DNA of 64,000 bases, taken from positions 1 to 64,000 of IMG/VR virus record IMGVR_UViG_3300043436_003602; one strand, 5' to 3'. The position numbers and the translations under genes were made by a program. Below the pieces are notes generated by a model, which saw nothing but the letters and a program-made list of their open reading frames with translations, had not been told where the DNA came from and did not search any database. Positions 58,707 to 64,000 of the stretch are shown here, piece after piece. Position 1 is the stretch's first letter. Each line of letters starts with the position of its first letter. Source of the DNA: a virus.

Positions 58707-58747
58707 GTGGAGCGCAGCGAGGAGGGGTGGATGGTGCTGCGCTCCAC
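58707..58747 (-). terminator. Repeated hairpin, copy B
   Basis: The same 11-base arms as copy A (GTGGAGCGCAG and CTGCGCTCCAC) with a different 19-base loop, 11 bases after the stop of 58758-59087. Flanking bases (GGTTACG-ATTA, TTCAGCGATT) are also shared with copy A. Confidence 0.55.
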
Positions 58748-58757
58748 GGGTTACGGA

Positions 58758-59087
58758 TTATTCAGCGATTGCGTCCTCCGTAACCTTTGCTGTTGCTGTT
58801 GCCTTACGGGGCGCGCGGGGAGCGGGCGCAATGGCGGCAGCGTATGAAGGGTCAAACTGGGCGCGGACCTTGTCATATTGCTTCGCATCGAACGCCCAGG
58901 CGGCATTGCGTTCATGGACGTCTTTCATATTAGCGCGTAACCAAACGCGGACTTTTTTGTCGGAGTTGGCGGATGCAAGCGAAGAGGTCGGATTGGCGTC
59001 AACAATATCACGAATGACAAGTTTGAGCGAAACAGTGGCACCGCGAGCGGTGGGACGGTTGGCGGCAATCGTGGTAGACTTTGTCAT
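58758..59087 (-). CDS. Small mini-HTH family protein (109 aa)
   Basis: Residues about 35-80 (SDKKVRVWLRANMKDVHERN, then AAWAFDAKQYDKVRAQF) match the V-R-x2-L-R...W-x-[WF] pattern of the window's recurrent mini-HTH domain, here without a partner domain. The C-terminus is Ala/Lys/Pro-rich. First gene after promoter module 6. Confidence 0.65.
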   Translation of the reverse strand: MTKSTTIAANRPTARGATVSLKLVIRDIVDANPTSSLASANSDKKVRVWLRANMKDVHERNAAWAFDAKQYDKVRAQFDPSYAAAIAPAPRAPRKATATAKVTEDAIAE

Positions 59088-59112
59088 ATTTAATTCCATT
59101 CAATAAATCGAG

Positions 59113-59166
59113 CGCGTTATTGCGTTTCGATGTCATCAATCTACGACTATCAATCGATGCTGTCAA
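59113..59166 (-). promoter_or_regulatory. Leftward promoter with operator (module 6)
   Basis: TTGACA (59166-59161), 17 bases, TAGATT (59143-59138), then the operator core CGCAATAACGCG (59124-59113), 13 bases after the -10 instead of about six. The outer palindrome arms are lost. Confidence 0.65.
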
Positions 59167-59571
59167 CGTCTGCATTCTCGTTTCGTCATTATTTTATCTC
59201 GTTTCGTCGCACATGGTCAATCGAACGAATGACGGCTAATCATGCCCACAAGGCTCGCATTCGCATCTCACGTAATCGAATGTCATAGTCCGCCCTGTCT
59301 GTTCCACCCACTCCATATCCATCCACCCAATCTATGCAGCTCTGGCCATGCAGCTCTACCCATCCTATACAGCTATTCCATACGGACTAAATTGGATTAT
59401 TCACTATTGACTTAGGGCATTTGACGGCATGGGGCTGGTCCTTTTCCCATGTTTTCCCATGTTTTCCCATACTACCCCATGAAGATATATACCCGTTCAT
59501 TGACTCTCATGCGCGCGTATAGGCCAATAACCGGAAATACTTAACTCTTTGACTAACTTTTATTACCACTA
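59167..59571. other. Repeat-rich non-coding region, possible origin or control region
   Basis: No gene is supported between 59088 and 59701. The region holds a TCTCGTTTCGTC direct repeat (59176-59187 and 59197-59208, 21-base spacing), ATGCAGCTCT twice (59334 and 59348), and three consecutive 10-mers of the form [CG]TTTTCCCAT (59441-59470) followed by ACTACCCCAT. It also carries one copy of ATAACCGGAAATA (59527-59539). It is locally AT-richer than the flanking genes. The combination resembles an iteron-type origin or a regulatory hub. Confidence 0.45.
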
Positions 59572-59638
59572 TTGACAGACACACCCTTTACCCGTAAAAT
59601 CACCGCATCACCACCCGAAAACGCCATAACCGGAAATA
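59527..59638 (+). promoter_or_regulatory. Promoter flanked by ATAACCGGAAATA repeats
   Basis: TTGACA (59572-59577), exactly 17 bases, TAAAAT (59595-59600). The 13-base repeat ATAACCGGAAATA lies upstream (59527-59539) and again just past the expected start (59626-59638), 99 bases apart. The layout suggests two operators that could loop around the promoter of the HTH gene at 59702. Confidence 0.7.
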
Positions 59639-59701
59639 AATAGTGCTCAAAAGGTTAAGTTTTTCTGGTTTTGTATGTATATGAAAGGATTTCCACCAAC
59701 A

Positions 59702-60253
59702 ATGACCCGAAGAAAGCAAATTAGGCTCACCAGAACAAAGCCAACCCTGGACACTAATGAGTTCTACGCACTCACCGACCTGCTCTACGAAGCACTCAAG
59801 GGGAATGTGTCGGAAATAACCCGTCTCCTCGGCATCAGCCGTAATCGATGGAAAGCATGGGAAACAAATCCGCCGAAATGGCCTTGGTGGAACTTCGTCC
59901 TCCGTCATGTAATCCTGGAAGTGCTCGCTCAGCTCAAAGGCAAGGGAGGAATAAGTCGGTCCCACAGGAACCGGATACTCGAGGCGCTCGGTCGTATCAC
60001 TACAAGCGATCACCTCATCCTGCTAGCAGAGCAAGCGTCAGACGAATATGCGGGAGCGGAGCGTCACCTGCTCGGGCTGCTCTCACGTAAAGGAATGTAT
60101 TGGGACATTATCCGCCTGCCCGCGAACTCGGGAGGCTATACAGAGAAGACCCTTAGGGTCGCAGCACGTAAAATTGGGATCGTGAGGCGGCAGAAGGGCT
60201 ATGGCGATGACAAGCGATCCTATTGGCGCTTGCCCAGAGAGGACGACGAGTAG
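59702..60253 (+). CDS. HTH regulator (183 aa)
   Basis: Residues 35-60 (NVSEITRLLGISRNRWKAWE) form a helix-turn-helix. The C-terminal part (YTEKTLRVAARKIGIVRRQK, ending KRSYWRLP) looks like a second winged-helix. It is the only rightward gene of the right-hand array and has its own promoter with flanking repeats, so autoregulation is likely. I take ATG 59702, though GGA is 11-12 bases away. An upstream ATG at 59675 is possible. Confidence 0.7.
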   Translation: MTRRKQIRLTRTKPTLDTNEFYALTDLLYEALKGNVSEITRLLGISRNRWKAWETNPPKWPWWNFVLRHVILEVLAQLKGKGGISRSHRNRILEALGRITTSDHLILLAEQASDEYAGAERHLLGLLSRKGMYWDIIRLPANSGGYTEKTLRVAARKIGIVRRQKGYGDDKRSYWRLPREDDE

Positions 60254-60505
60254 TCACGGCTTGTCGCCCCTGAGGATATTGATTGCGGCAATGCCCGCGT
60301 GAAGCCCGCACAGCTTGCGGCCGTCGATTTCATACTTGGCCTGCTTGGTGCATTGGTCCGGGGTGAACCCGCGATTTGCAGCCCTTTCCTTGCGGTACTT
60401 GCTGTAAATCTCATTGTGCTCGGCGCCTAGCTCTTCAGCCGTAGTCTCACACTGCACAGGCGGCAATCTCTTGCTTTGTGGGTATATTTCCTTTGCACGA
60501 GTCAT
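60254..60505 (-). CDS. Small Cys/His protein (83 aa)
   Basis: DQCTKQAKYEIDGRKLCGLH holds a C-x15-C-x2-H arrangement found in short phage proteins with a putative metal site. The start overlaps the previous stop (ATGA). Converges with the HTH gene with no gap. Function unknown. Confidence 0.6.
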   Translation of the reverse strand: MTRAKEIYPQSKRLPPVQCETTAEELGAEHNEIYSKYRKERAANRGFTPDQCTKQAKYEIDGRKLCGLHAGIAAINILRGDKP

Positions 60506-60684
60506 AGTCTGACAATACTTACCTCGGTCTCGCCTATAATAAATTGACGCAAAGCTCGAGCGGCGGAATAAGCCTCACGAAAGGTCAAGCGGCTAGTGAT
60601 CTCGACTGTCACGGCCTCGATTGTGCGACAAGGCACACTTTGACCTTCAACGGGGTTTAAGCTGAGAACAACAATACAAATCAT
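60502..60684 (-). CDS. Hypothetical protein (60 aa)
   Basis: First gene after promoter module 7, with AAGGAG six bases before the ATG. Beta strand then helix (FREAYSAARALRQFIIG). Not recognised. Confidence 0.6.
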   Translation of the reverse strand: MICIVVLSLNPVEGQSVPCRTIEAVTVEITSRLTFREAYSAARALRQFIIGETEVSIVRL

Positions 60685-60696
60685 GGCAAACTCCTT

Positions 60697-60747
60697 ATCG
60701 CGTTATTGCGATATAATGACACTAAGGTAACGGGAAATTAAAATCAA
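60697..60747 (-). promoter_or_regulatory. Leftward promoter with palindromic operator (module 7)
   Basis: TTGATT (60747-60742), 17 bases, TAGTGT (60724-60719), six bases, then the perfect palindrome ATCGCAATAACGCGAT (60712-60697) and AAGGAG. Confidence 0.78.
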
Positions 60748-60759
60748 TTATTTTATTCT

Positions 60760-60999
60760 TTATAGCTTATCCTTCACGTCATTCCATCGCTTACCGATCA
60801 ATGATCGCTTGTCGACCGGCTTTGCAGGCTTACCGAATAGCAAGACGACGCGATCCGCCTCAGTTGCTGTGGGAACTCGACGCATCATCTTACCCTTATG
60901 GCGGATTTCGTAGGCATGGGGTGACCCACCTACACAGTCTCTCCATATCCAAACCTTGCCTTTACGCATACGGCGGACAGGATGAATAGTCAGTTTCAT
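60760..60999 (-). CDS. Hypothetical basic protein (79 aa)
   Basis: Basic and Trp-containing (RRMRKGKVWIWRDCVGGSPH). ATGA overlap with the previous gene. Not recognised. Confidence 0.6.
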   Translation of the reverse strand: MKLTIHPVRRMRKGKVWIWRDCVGGSPHAYEIRHKGKMMRRVPTATEADRVVLLFGKPAKPVDKRSLIGKRWNDVKDKL

Positions 61000-61505
61000 T
61001 CGTTACCTATATAAGGATCAATCGACCATTGCAATAGGCCCTGCATGATGACCGGACTTATTTTACCCCGGCTGTTCAGTTGAGACTGAGCACGATCACA
61101 CCAGCGCTCGCGGTACTTGACCCAGCGGCTGACCTGGTGAGCATCGCGAGGATGCCGACGGCCTGCATAGTATCGGCAGTACCAGTGAAACCAACCGAGC
61201 GGGTCCTCATCGAATATCCAACCGCGCTTGTCCCACTCGTCATAGGACAGGCCGGCGCGGACGCCGAAGCAGTTGTTGCGGGGAGCGAACGGCGCAGCGT
61301 TCAGGCGCGAGAGCTTGACAGTGCCGGGCGTCATGCCGGCGAAGTCGTCATCATCAGCCTCGGCAAAATAGTTGCCGCCGAAGATACCGAGCTTGAGCAT
61401 ACGCGAGGGGCTATAAGCCGGCTCGAACTCACGGTGCGGGAAGCGCTTGACGCGAGTCGGCCGAAGCAGCTCGGCTTTGACATGTCGGGATCGGCTGATG
61501 GTCAC
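60996..61505 (-). CDS. Conserved GWFHWYCRYY-type protein (169 aa)
   Basis: The order MLKLGIFGGNYF, then a DEWDKRGWIFDEDPLGWFHW stretch and CRYYAGRRHPRDAHQVSRW, corresponds to a conserved family I have seen in phages and cellular genomes without a known function. Aromatic-rich. ATGA overlap upstream. Confidence 0.6.
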   Translation of the reverse strand: MTISRSRHVKAELLRPTRVKRFPHREFEPAYSPSRMLKLGIFGGNYFAEADDDDFAGMTPGTVKLSRLNAAPFAPRNNCFGVRAGLSYDEWDKRGWIFDEDPLGWFHWYCRYYAGRRHPRDAHQVSRWVKYRERWCDRAQSQLNSRGKISPVIMQGLLQWSIDPYIGNE

Positions 61506-61687
61506 GCAGCCTCCAATTCAACGCAGAACTGGCAGAACTCAGGCTCTGGCATAACTTCTTCGAGACGGTTTAGAACTGCTGAAAACACAAGGTCTGTTCC
61601 ATCGCGCATATCGACCATAAGAGCCTGCGCCATTTCCTTGAGAGTTTCTACATTGAGGGGAAGAAGCTTTGCGGCAATATTTTCCAT
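61502..61687 (-). CDS. Hypothetical helical protein (61 aa)
   Basis: Start at 61687, one base past the previous stop region (TGAAATG). An in-frame ATG at 61714 would overlap it further. Helical, with two Cys near the C-terminus (EFCQFCVEL). Not recognised. Confidence 0.55.
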   Translation of the reverse strand: MENIAAKLLPLNVETLKEMAQALMVDMRDGTDLVFSAVLNRLEEVMPEPEFCQFCVELEAA

Positions 61688-61688
61688 T

Positions 61689-61994
61689 TCAGTCTCTCTG
61701 TTGGCGGGGGTCATGCCCCGCAGCTTTGCGAGAAATAAGCCTAAGCGTGAAAACCGCCGTTAAAGCCGAAAACTTGTGATATGCAACTCGGTCGCTCTTG
61801 TAGCTTTTACGCGCATACAAAAGTGCTGCTTTTGCTATACCTATCATTTTTTCTGTTGCAACCCCTTCGCTCAATCCAGCTTTGGCAAAAAGTGCCATTG
61901 CATTTTCTAACGAGGTGACGGCACACTGGCGCGCCCGATTTTTTAATTCAAGGATTTCAGTATTTGGAGTCTTGCGCCCGTCTAATTTACACAT
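61689..61994 (-). CDS. Hypothetical helical protein (101 aa)
   Basis: Start at 61994 after GAGGCTGGAA. Basic helical protein (EILELKNRARQCAVTSLENA, then AKAALLYARKSYKSDRVAYH). Not recognised. Confidence 0.55.
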   Translation of the reverse strand: MCKLDGRKTPNTEILELKNRARQCAVTSLENAMALFAKAGLSEGVATEKMIGIAKAALLYARKSYKSDRVAYHKFSALTAVFTLRLISRKAAGHDPRQQRD

Positions 61995-62002
61995 TTCCAG
62001 CC

Positions 62003-62257
62003 TCAACCACGCTGCGCCCATGCCTCTGCCTCGACGTGGTCATACTCAGCCTGTGCGGCTGCTATGGCGCGGTCGTAGTCATCCTGTGCGGCTGTTAAGG
62101 TGCGGTCGAGTTCATCTCGTGCGGGTGCTGTATCGAGGCCATATTTAACCAATCCGGCTGTTCTGACGCAGTCGAGTTTAGCCCATGCGGCTGCTTTGGC
62201 TCGCTCGAGTTCAGCTTGTGCGGCTGCTTTGGTAATGGGTGCGGCAATACCTTTCAT
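62003..62257 (-). CDS. 13-residue Ala-rich repeat protein (84 aa)
   Basis: AAGGAG lies seven bases before ATG 62257. The chain is made almost entirely of 13-residue units (ELERAKAAAWAKLD, ELDRTLTAAQDDYDRAIAAA). About 65 bp are identical to the 3' part of the gene at 49029-49937, 13 kb away. Continuous helix predicted. Function unknown. Confidence 0.65.
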   Translation of the reverse strand: MKGIAAPITKAAAQAELERAKAAAWAKLDCVRTAGLVKYGLDTAPARDELDRTLTAAQDDYDRAIAAAQAEYDHVEAEAWAQRG

Positions 62258-62300
62258 TTTCAGTCTCCTTGTTTGCGGATGCGTTGGAGTGTGGCGGGTG

Positions 62301-62531
62301 TCATGCATTCACGTTTGCATCGGCACGGGCGGCCATTATGACGCGATTGAATTCTGCCCAGGCGGTTGTTATAGTGCGGTTATACTCAATCATCGCGGGT
62401 GTCGTGACGCAGCCGCGGTCGAGCTTTGCCGCTGCGGCCGTTATGATGCGCTCATACTCAGCCCATGCGGTTGCAATGACGCGGTCGAGTTTAGCCTGTG
62501 CAACTGATTGTTTGCTGTCTGTGAGGGTCAT
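62301..62531 (-). CDS. 13-residue Ala-rich repeat protein (76 aa)
   Basis: Second tandem member of the repeat family (KLDRVIATAWAEYERIITAA). First gene after promoter module 8. The start at 62531 gives AGGAGT a seven-base spacing. Its DNA is a 39-bp minisatellite-like array (62330-62510). Confidence 0.65.
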   Translation of the reverse strand: MTLTDSKQSVAQAKLDRVIATAWAEYERIITAAAAKLDRGCVTTPAMIEYNRTITTAWAEFNRVIMAARADANVNA

Positions 62532-62558
62532 TGTCATACTCCTGGTATCAATATCTCC

Positions 62559-62609
62559 ATCGCGTTATTGCGATAAAAACACAATACGATGATGGATCAG
62601 CGGAGTCAA
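62559..62609 (-). promoter_or_regulatory. Leftward promoter with palindromic operator (module 8)
   Basis: TTGACT (62609-62604), 17 bases, TATTGT (62586-62581), six bases, then ATCGCAATAACGCGAT (62574-62559) and GGAGAT. From the -10 to the GGAGATATTGAT leader it is nearly identical to module 1. Confidence 0.8.
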
Positions 62610-62675
62610 CACCCGCAATCTCGTTTATCCTCGCATGTCGATTTTGGTCGATCCTAGGCGATGCAACGCAATGCG

Positions 62676-62798
62676 CGACGTTCGATGCACATTGACTGCA
62701 GCATTGACCTGAAGCGTGCCCTAGGCGACCCTCAGCATGCCCGGAATATGTCACGCGATGCGCGTTTGACAGCGGCGAAGATCGAGCATTGCGTCATA
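62676..62798. repeat. Long direct repeat, right copy
   Basis: Matches 1-123. It includes the stop codon and final codons of 62751-63068 and the intergenic bases before promoter module 8. It therefore lies just upstream of a leftward operon promoter. Confidence 0.95.
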
Positions 62799-63068
62799 GC
62801 GATCCTGCGGCAGATCGGTGATGTCCTCGAGGTCTCCAAGTACCGCGTCGGCCAGTTCCATGCCGAGCTTGATCTCAGGGTTGAGCGACCCCATATCCGC
62901 GATATATCGGACGCCGGCATTATCCTCGATATGAACGGGCCGCTTCATGCCGAGGAAGTCAGCGATTGCCTGTTGGCTCGGCGAGCGCGAATAGCTCCAC
63001 GAGTTGATGCGGCCAGGATATTGTCCGCGATACTTGCGGGGCGAGCGGATGGGGAGTTGGACGATCAC
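62751..63068 (-). CDS. Hypothetical protein (105 aa)
   Basis: Starts at GTG 63068 with GGAAGG seven bases upstream. The GTG overlaps the stop of the tiny membrane gene (GTGA). Middle: SYSRSPSQQAIADFLGMKRP. The 3' end lies in the long repeat. Not recognised. Confidence 0.6.
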   Translation of the reverse strand: MIVQLPIRSPRKYRGQYPGRINSWSYSRSPSQQAIADFLGMKRPVHIEDNAGVRYIADMGSLNPEIKLGMELADAVLGDLEDITDLPQDRYDAMLDLRRCQTRIA

Positions 63069-63163
63069 TTGAAAACCTTCCGGATAGAGTCAATAATAAC
63101 CCATACAGCAAAGATGCCGACGGACACGAAGAAAACCTCGAGGGCGATATGGGCGAAAGTCAT
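63065..63163 (-). CDS. Tiny single-span membrane protein (32 aa)
   Basis: Reads MTFAHIALEVFFVSVGIFAV and then WVIIDSIRKVFK, a single membrane span with a basic C-terminus. GAGGGG lies about eight bases before ATG 63163. It overlaps the upstream gene's end by four bases, and its stop overlaps the next GTG start. The layout is too regular to be chance. Function unknown. Confidence 0.6.
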   Translation of the reverse strand: MTFAHIALEVFFVSVGIFAVWVIIDSIRKVFK

Positions 63164-63378
63164 TCTGGGGCCCCCTCAATAACTAGCGCGCCCCTGCGTC
63201 TCGCATTGTGCCCGATAGCCGACATCAAAGCCGATGAATAAAAAGCGGATGATGCTATAAACTCATCGCAGAACCGCGCCACATAGCGAGGCTTTTCATG
63301 GCCGCAATACTCTAGGCTAATGCGATAGCGAAGATCGATTGCGCCGTTATGCCGAATTGGGTTAGGATTATGTTCCAT
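63160..63378 (-). CDS. Hypothetical protein (72 aa)
   Basis: RYRISLEYCGHEKPRYVARF followed by a helix and a basic turn (IGHNARRRGALVIEG). GGAG lies about ten bases upstream. Not recognised. Confidence 0.6.
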   Translation of the reverse strand: MEHNPNPIRHNGAIDLRYRISLEYCGHEKPRYVARFCDEFIASSAFYSSALMSAIGHNARRRGALVIEGAPE

Positions 63379-63381
63379 TGC

Positions 63382-63540
63382 TTACTTACTCCGATTGTTC
63401 AATTTATCTCGTAGACGAAGAGCGTATCTGCGGTCAGCGACACGGGCAAGCTCACGCGATTGTAGATGGCGGTAGGCTTAAAGGTATCCCATACCCGTGT
63501 CTTGCATGACCTTGGCAATCTCGTCCTCAGCGGGCTTCAC
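63382..63540 (-). pseudogene. Small gene interrupted by an in-frame TAA
   Basis: GTG 63540 overlaps the upstream stop (GTGA). The frame reads MKPAEDEIAKVMQDTGMGYL, then TAA (63480-63478), then continues in the same frame AYRHLQSRELARVADRRYAL to a second TAA at 63384. The two halves read as one natural protein of 52 residues. CAA to TAA (Gln to stop) by a single transition would explain it. Readthrough or suppression is the alternative. Confidence 0.55.
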
Positions 63541-64000
63541 AGATGAAGATTTATGAACTCGCGCCCGAGATCGGTCAGCGTATCCTCCTCGGCGTTGAGC
63601 AGGTTCATGCGGACACAGAAGTCGAGCATGGTGTCATAGTCGTCTTCGTCGTCATTGTGGTTCCGCAGGAACTCGCCGGTGATATACTCCTCCTCACCGC
63701 CGTTGTCGATGCAATGCAGCATCTTGGCCAGCGCATCGAGGTCGCCGGGAAAGGCGTAGCCGATGGTTTCAGCAAGAGGCATACACTCGAGATCACCATG
63801 GGCACGATGCCTGAGCGACTCGTTGGAAAGTTCATCCATCATCGAAGAGACAATGGTTTCACGATCCTGCTCGGTAAACATCGGGTGTTGCCAGGCGGGA
63901 TCAGGAGCGTCGCCCGGGCCGCGTTCGAGGTTATCCTGGACGAAGTCGATCAGTGTATCGGTTTCGATCAGGTCAGGACCGCAGTCATCGATCCAGAGGC
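63537..64000 (-). CDS. Acidic hypothetical protein, 5' end beyond the window
   Basis: The frame continues through the right edge. The part before the first in-window ATG (63881) reads naturally (DFVQDNLERGPGDAPDPAWQ), so that ATG is not the real start. Acidic, Asp/Glu-rich C-terminal half (NHNDDEDDYDTMLDFCVRMN). Not recognised. Confidence 0.55.
   Translation of the reverse strand, partial: LWIDDCGPDLIETDTLIDFVQDNLERGPGDAPDPAWQHPMFTEQDRETIVSSMMDELSNESLRHRAHGDLECMPLAETIGYAFPGDLDALAKMLHCIDNGGEEEYITGEFLRNHNDDEDDYDTMLDFCVRMNLLNAEEDTLTDLGREFINLHL

Noticed and set aside
62330-62510. CRISPR-like array of 39-bp units
   Set aside because: In-frame degenerate coding repeats without spacers.
1-62798. 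The window as a simple circular genome of 62,675 bp that wraps around
   Set aside because: Beyond the 123-bp repeat the sequences at the two ends differ completely, so this is a dispersed repeat and not a wrap-around.
1-64000. tRNA or tmRNA genes
   Set aside because: I looked in the gaps between genes for cloverleaf-like folds ending in CCA and found none I could support. A tRNAscan run could overturn this.
1-64000. Lysogeny module
   Set aside because: No integrase, recombinase or attachment site is recognisable. The HTH proteins alone do not establish lysogeny.

Overview
The window looks like most of the genome of a tailed, non-contractile (siphovirus-type) phage. The evidence is a complete head-tail module (small and large terminase, portal, protease/scaffold, capsid, connectors, tail tube, frameshifted tail chaperone, tape measure, tail tip), a replication module and a lysis set. 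The tail-tip genes (DUF2460, DUF2163/BR0599, NlpC/P60 peptidase, Phage-tail_3) match the set typical of alphaproteobacterial siphoviruses and gene transfer agents, so I infer an alphaproteobacterial host. I see no integrase, no recognisable CI-type repressor and no tRNA gene, which suggests a virulent phage. Both window edges lie inside leftward small-gene arrays, and the right edge cuts a gene. The two arrays are probably continuous in the intact, circularly permuted or concatemeric genome.

Layout. (1) 0.1-6.9 kb, leftward: small early-type genes, a DUF2786 protein, two proteins with a mini-HTH C-terminus and the primase-helicase. (2) 7.0-20.9 kb, rightward: nucleotide metabolism (dNMP kinase-like, NTP pyrophosphatase, two ThyA-superfamily proteins, dCMP deaminase), a UDG-like/DNA polymerase A fusion, a RecB-like nuclease, a Sak4-like ATPase, an SSB-like protein, HNH and VRR-NUC nucleases, an SNF2 helicase, a winged-helix regulator, spanins and a J-domain protein. 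(3) 44.3 down to 20.9 kb, leftward: packaging, head, tail, endolysin and holin. (4) 44.3-48.9 kb, mostly rightward: a two-domain HTH protein, ThyX, DUF1643 and MazG genes. (5) 63.9 down to 49.0 kb, leftward: accessory genes including an ATP-dependent ligase, a lower-GC receptor-binding-like protein, a rightward HTH regulator with its own control region, and many tiny membrane or hypothetical genes.

The clearest regulatory structure is a promoter/operator module found eight times, always reading leftward: -35, exactly 17 bp, -10, then (in most copies 6 bp later) a 16-bp palindrome, ATCGCGTTATTGCGAT. It drives small-gene operons at both ends of the window and implies one phage regulon. A divergent promoter pair sharing a -10 element near 6.98 kb separates the leftward primase operon from the rightward replication operon.

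The most interesting metabolic idea is that 7.0-10.8 kb resembles the T4 logic for replacing cytosine. By eye, both ThyA-like proteins have Asp where thymidylate synthase has its dUMP-selecting Asn (as in dCMP hydroxymethylases). They sit beside a dNMP kinase, an NTP pyrophosphatase and a dCMP deaminase, while a separate ThyX could supply dTMP. No base glycosyltransferase or further hypermodification enzyme is recognisable.

Translation is tightly packed. ATGA and TGATG start/stop overlaps are the rule, many short genes follow good ribosome binding sites, and several genes under 60 codons can be defined from sequence alone.
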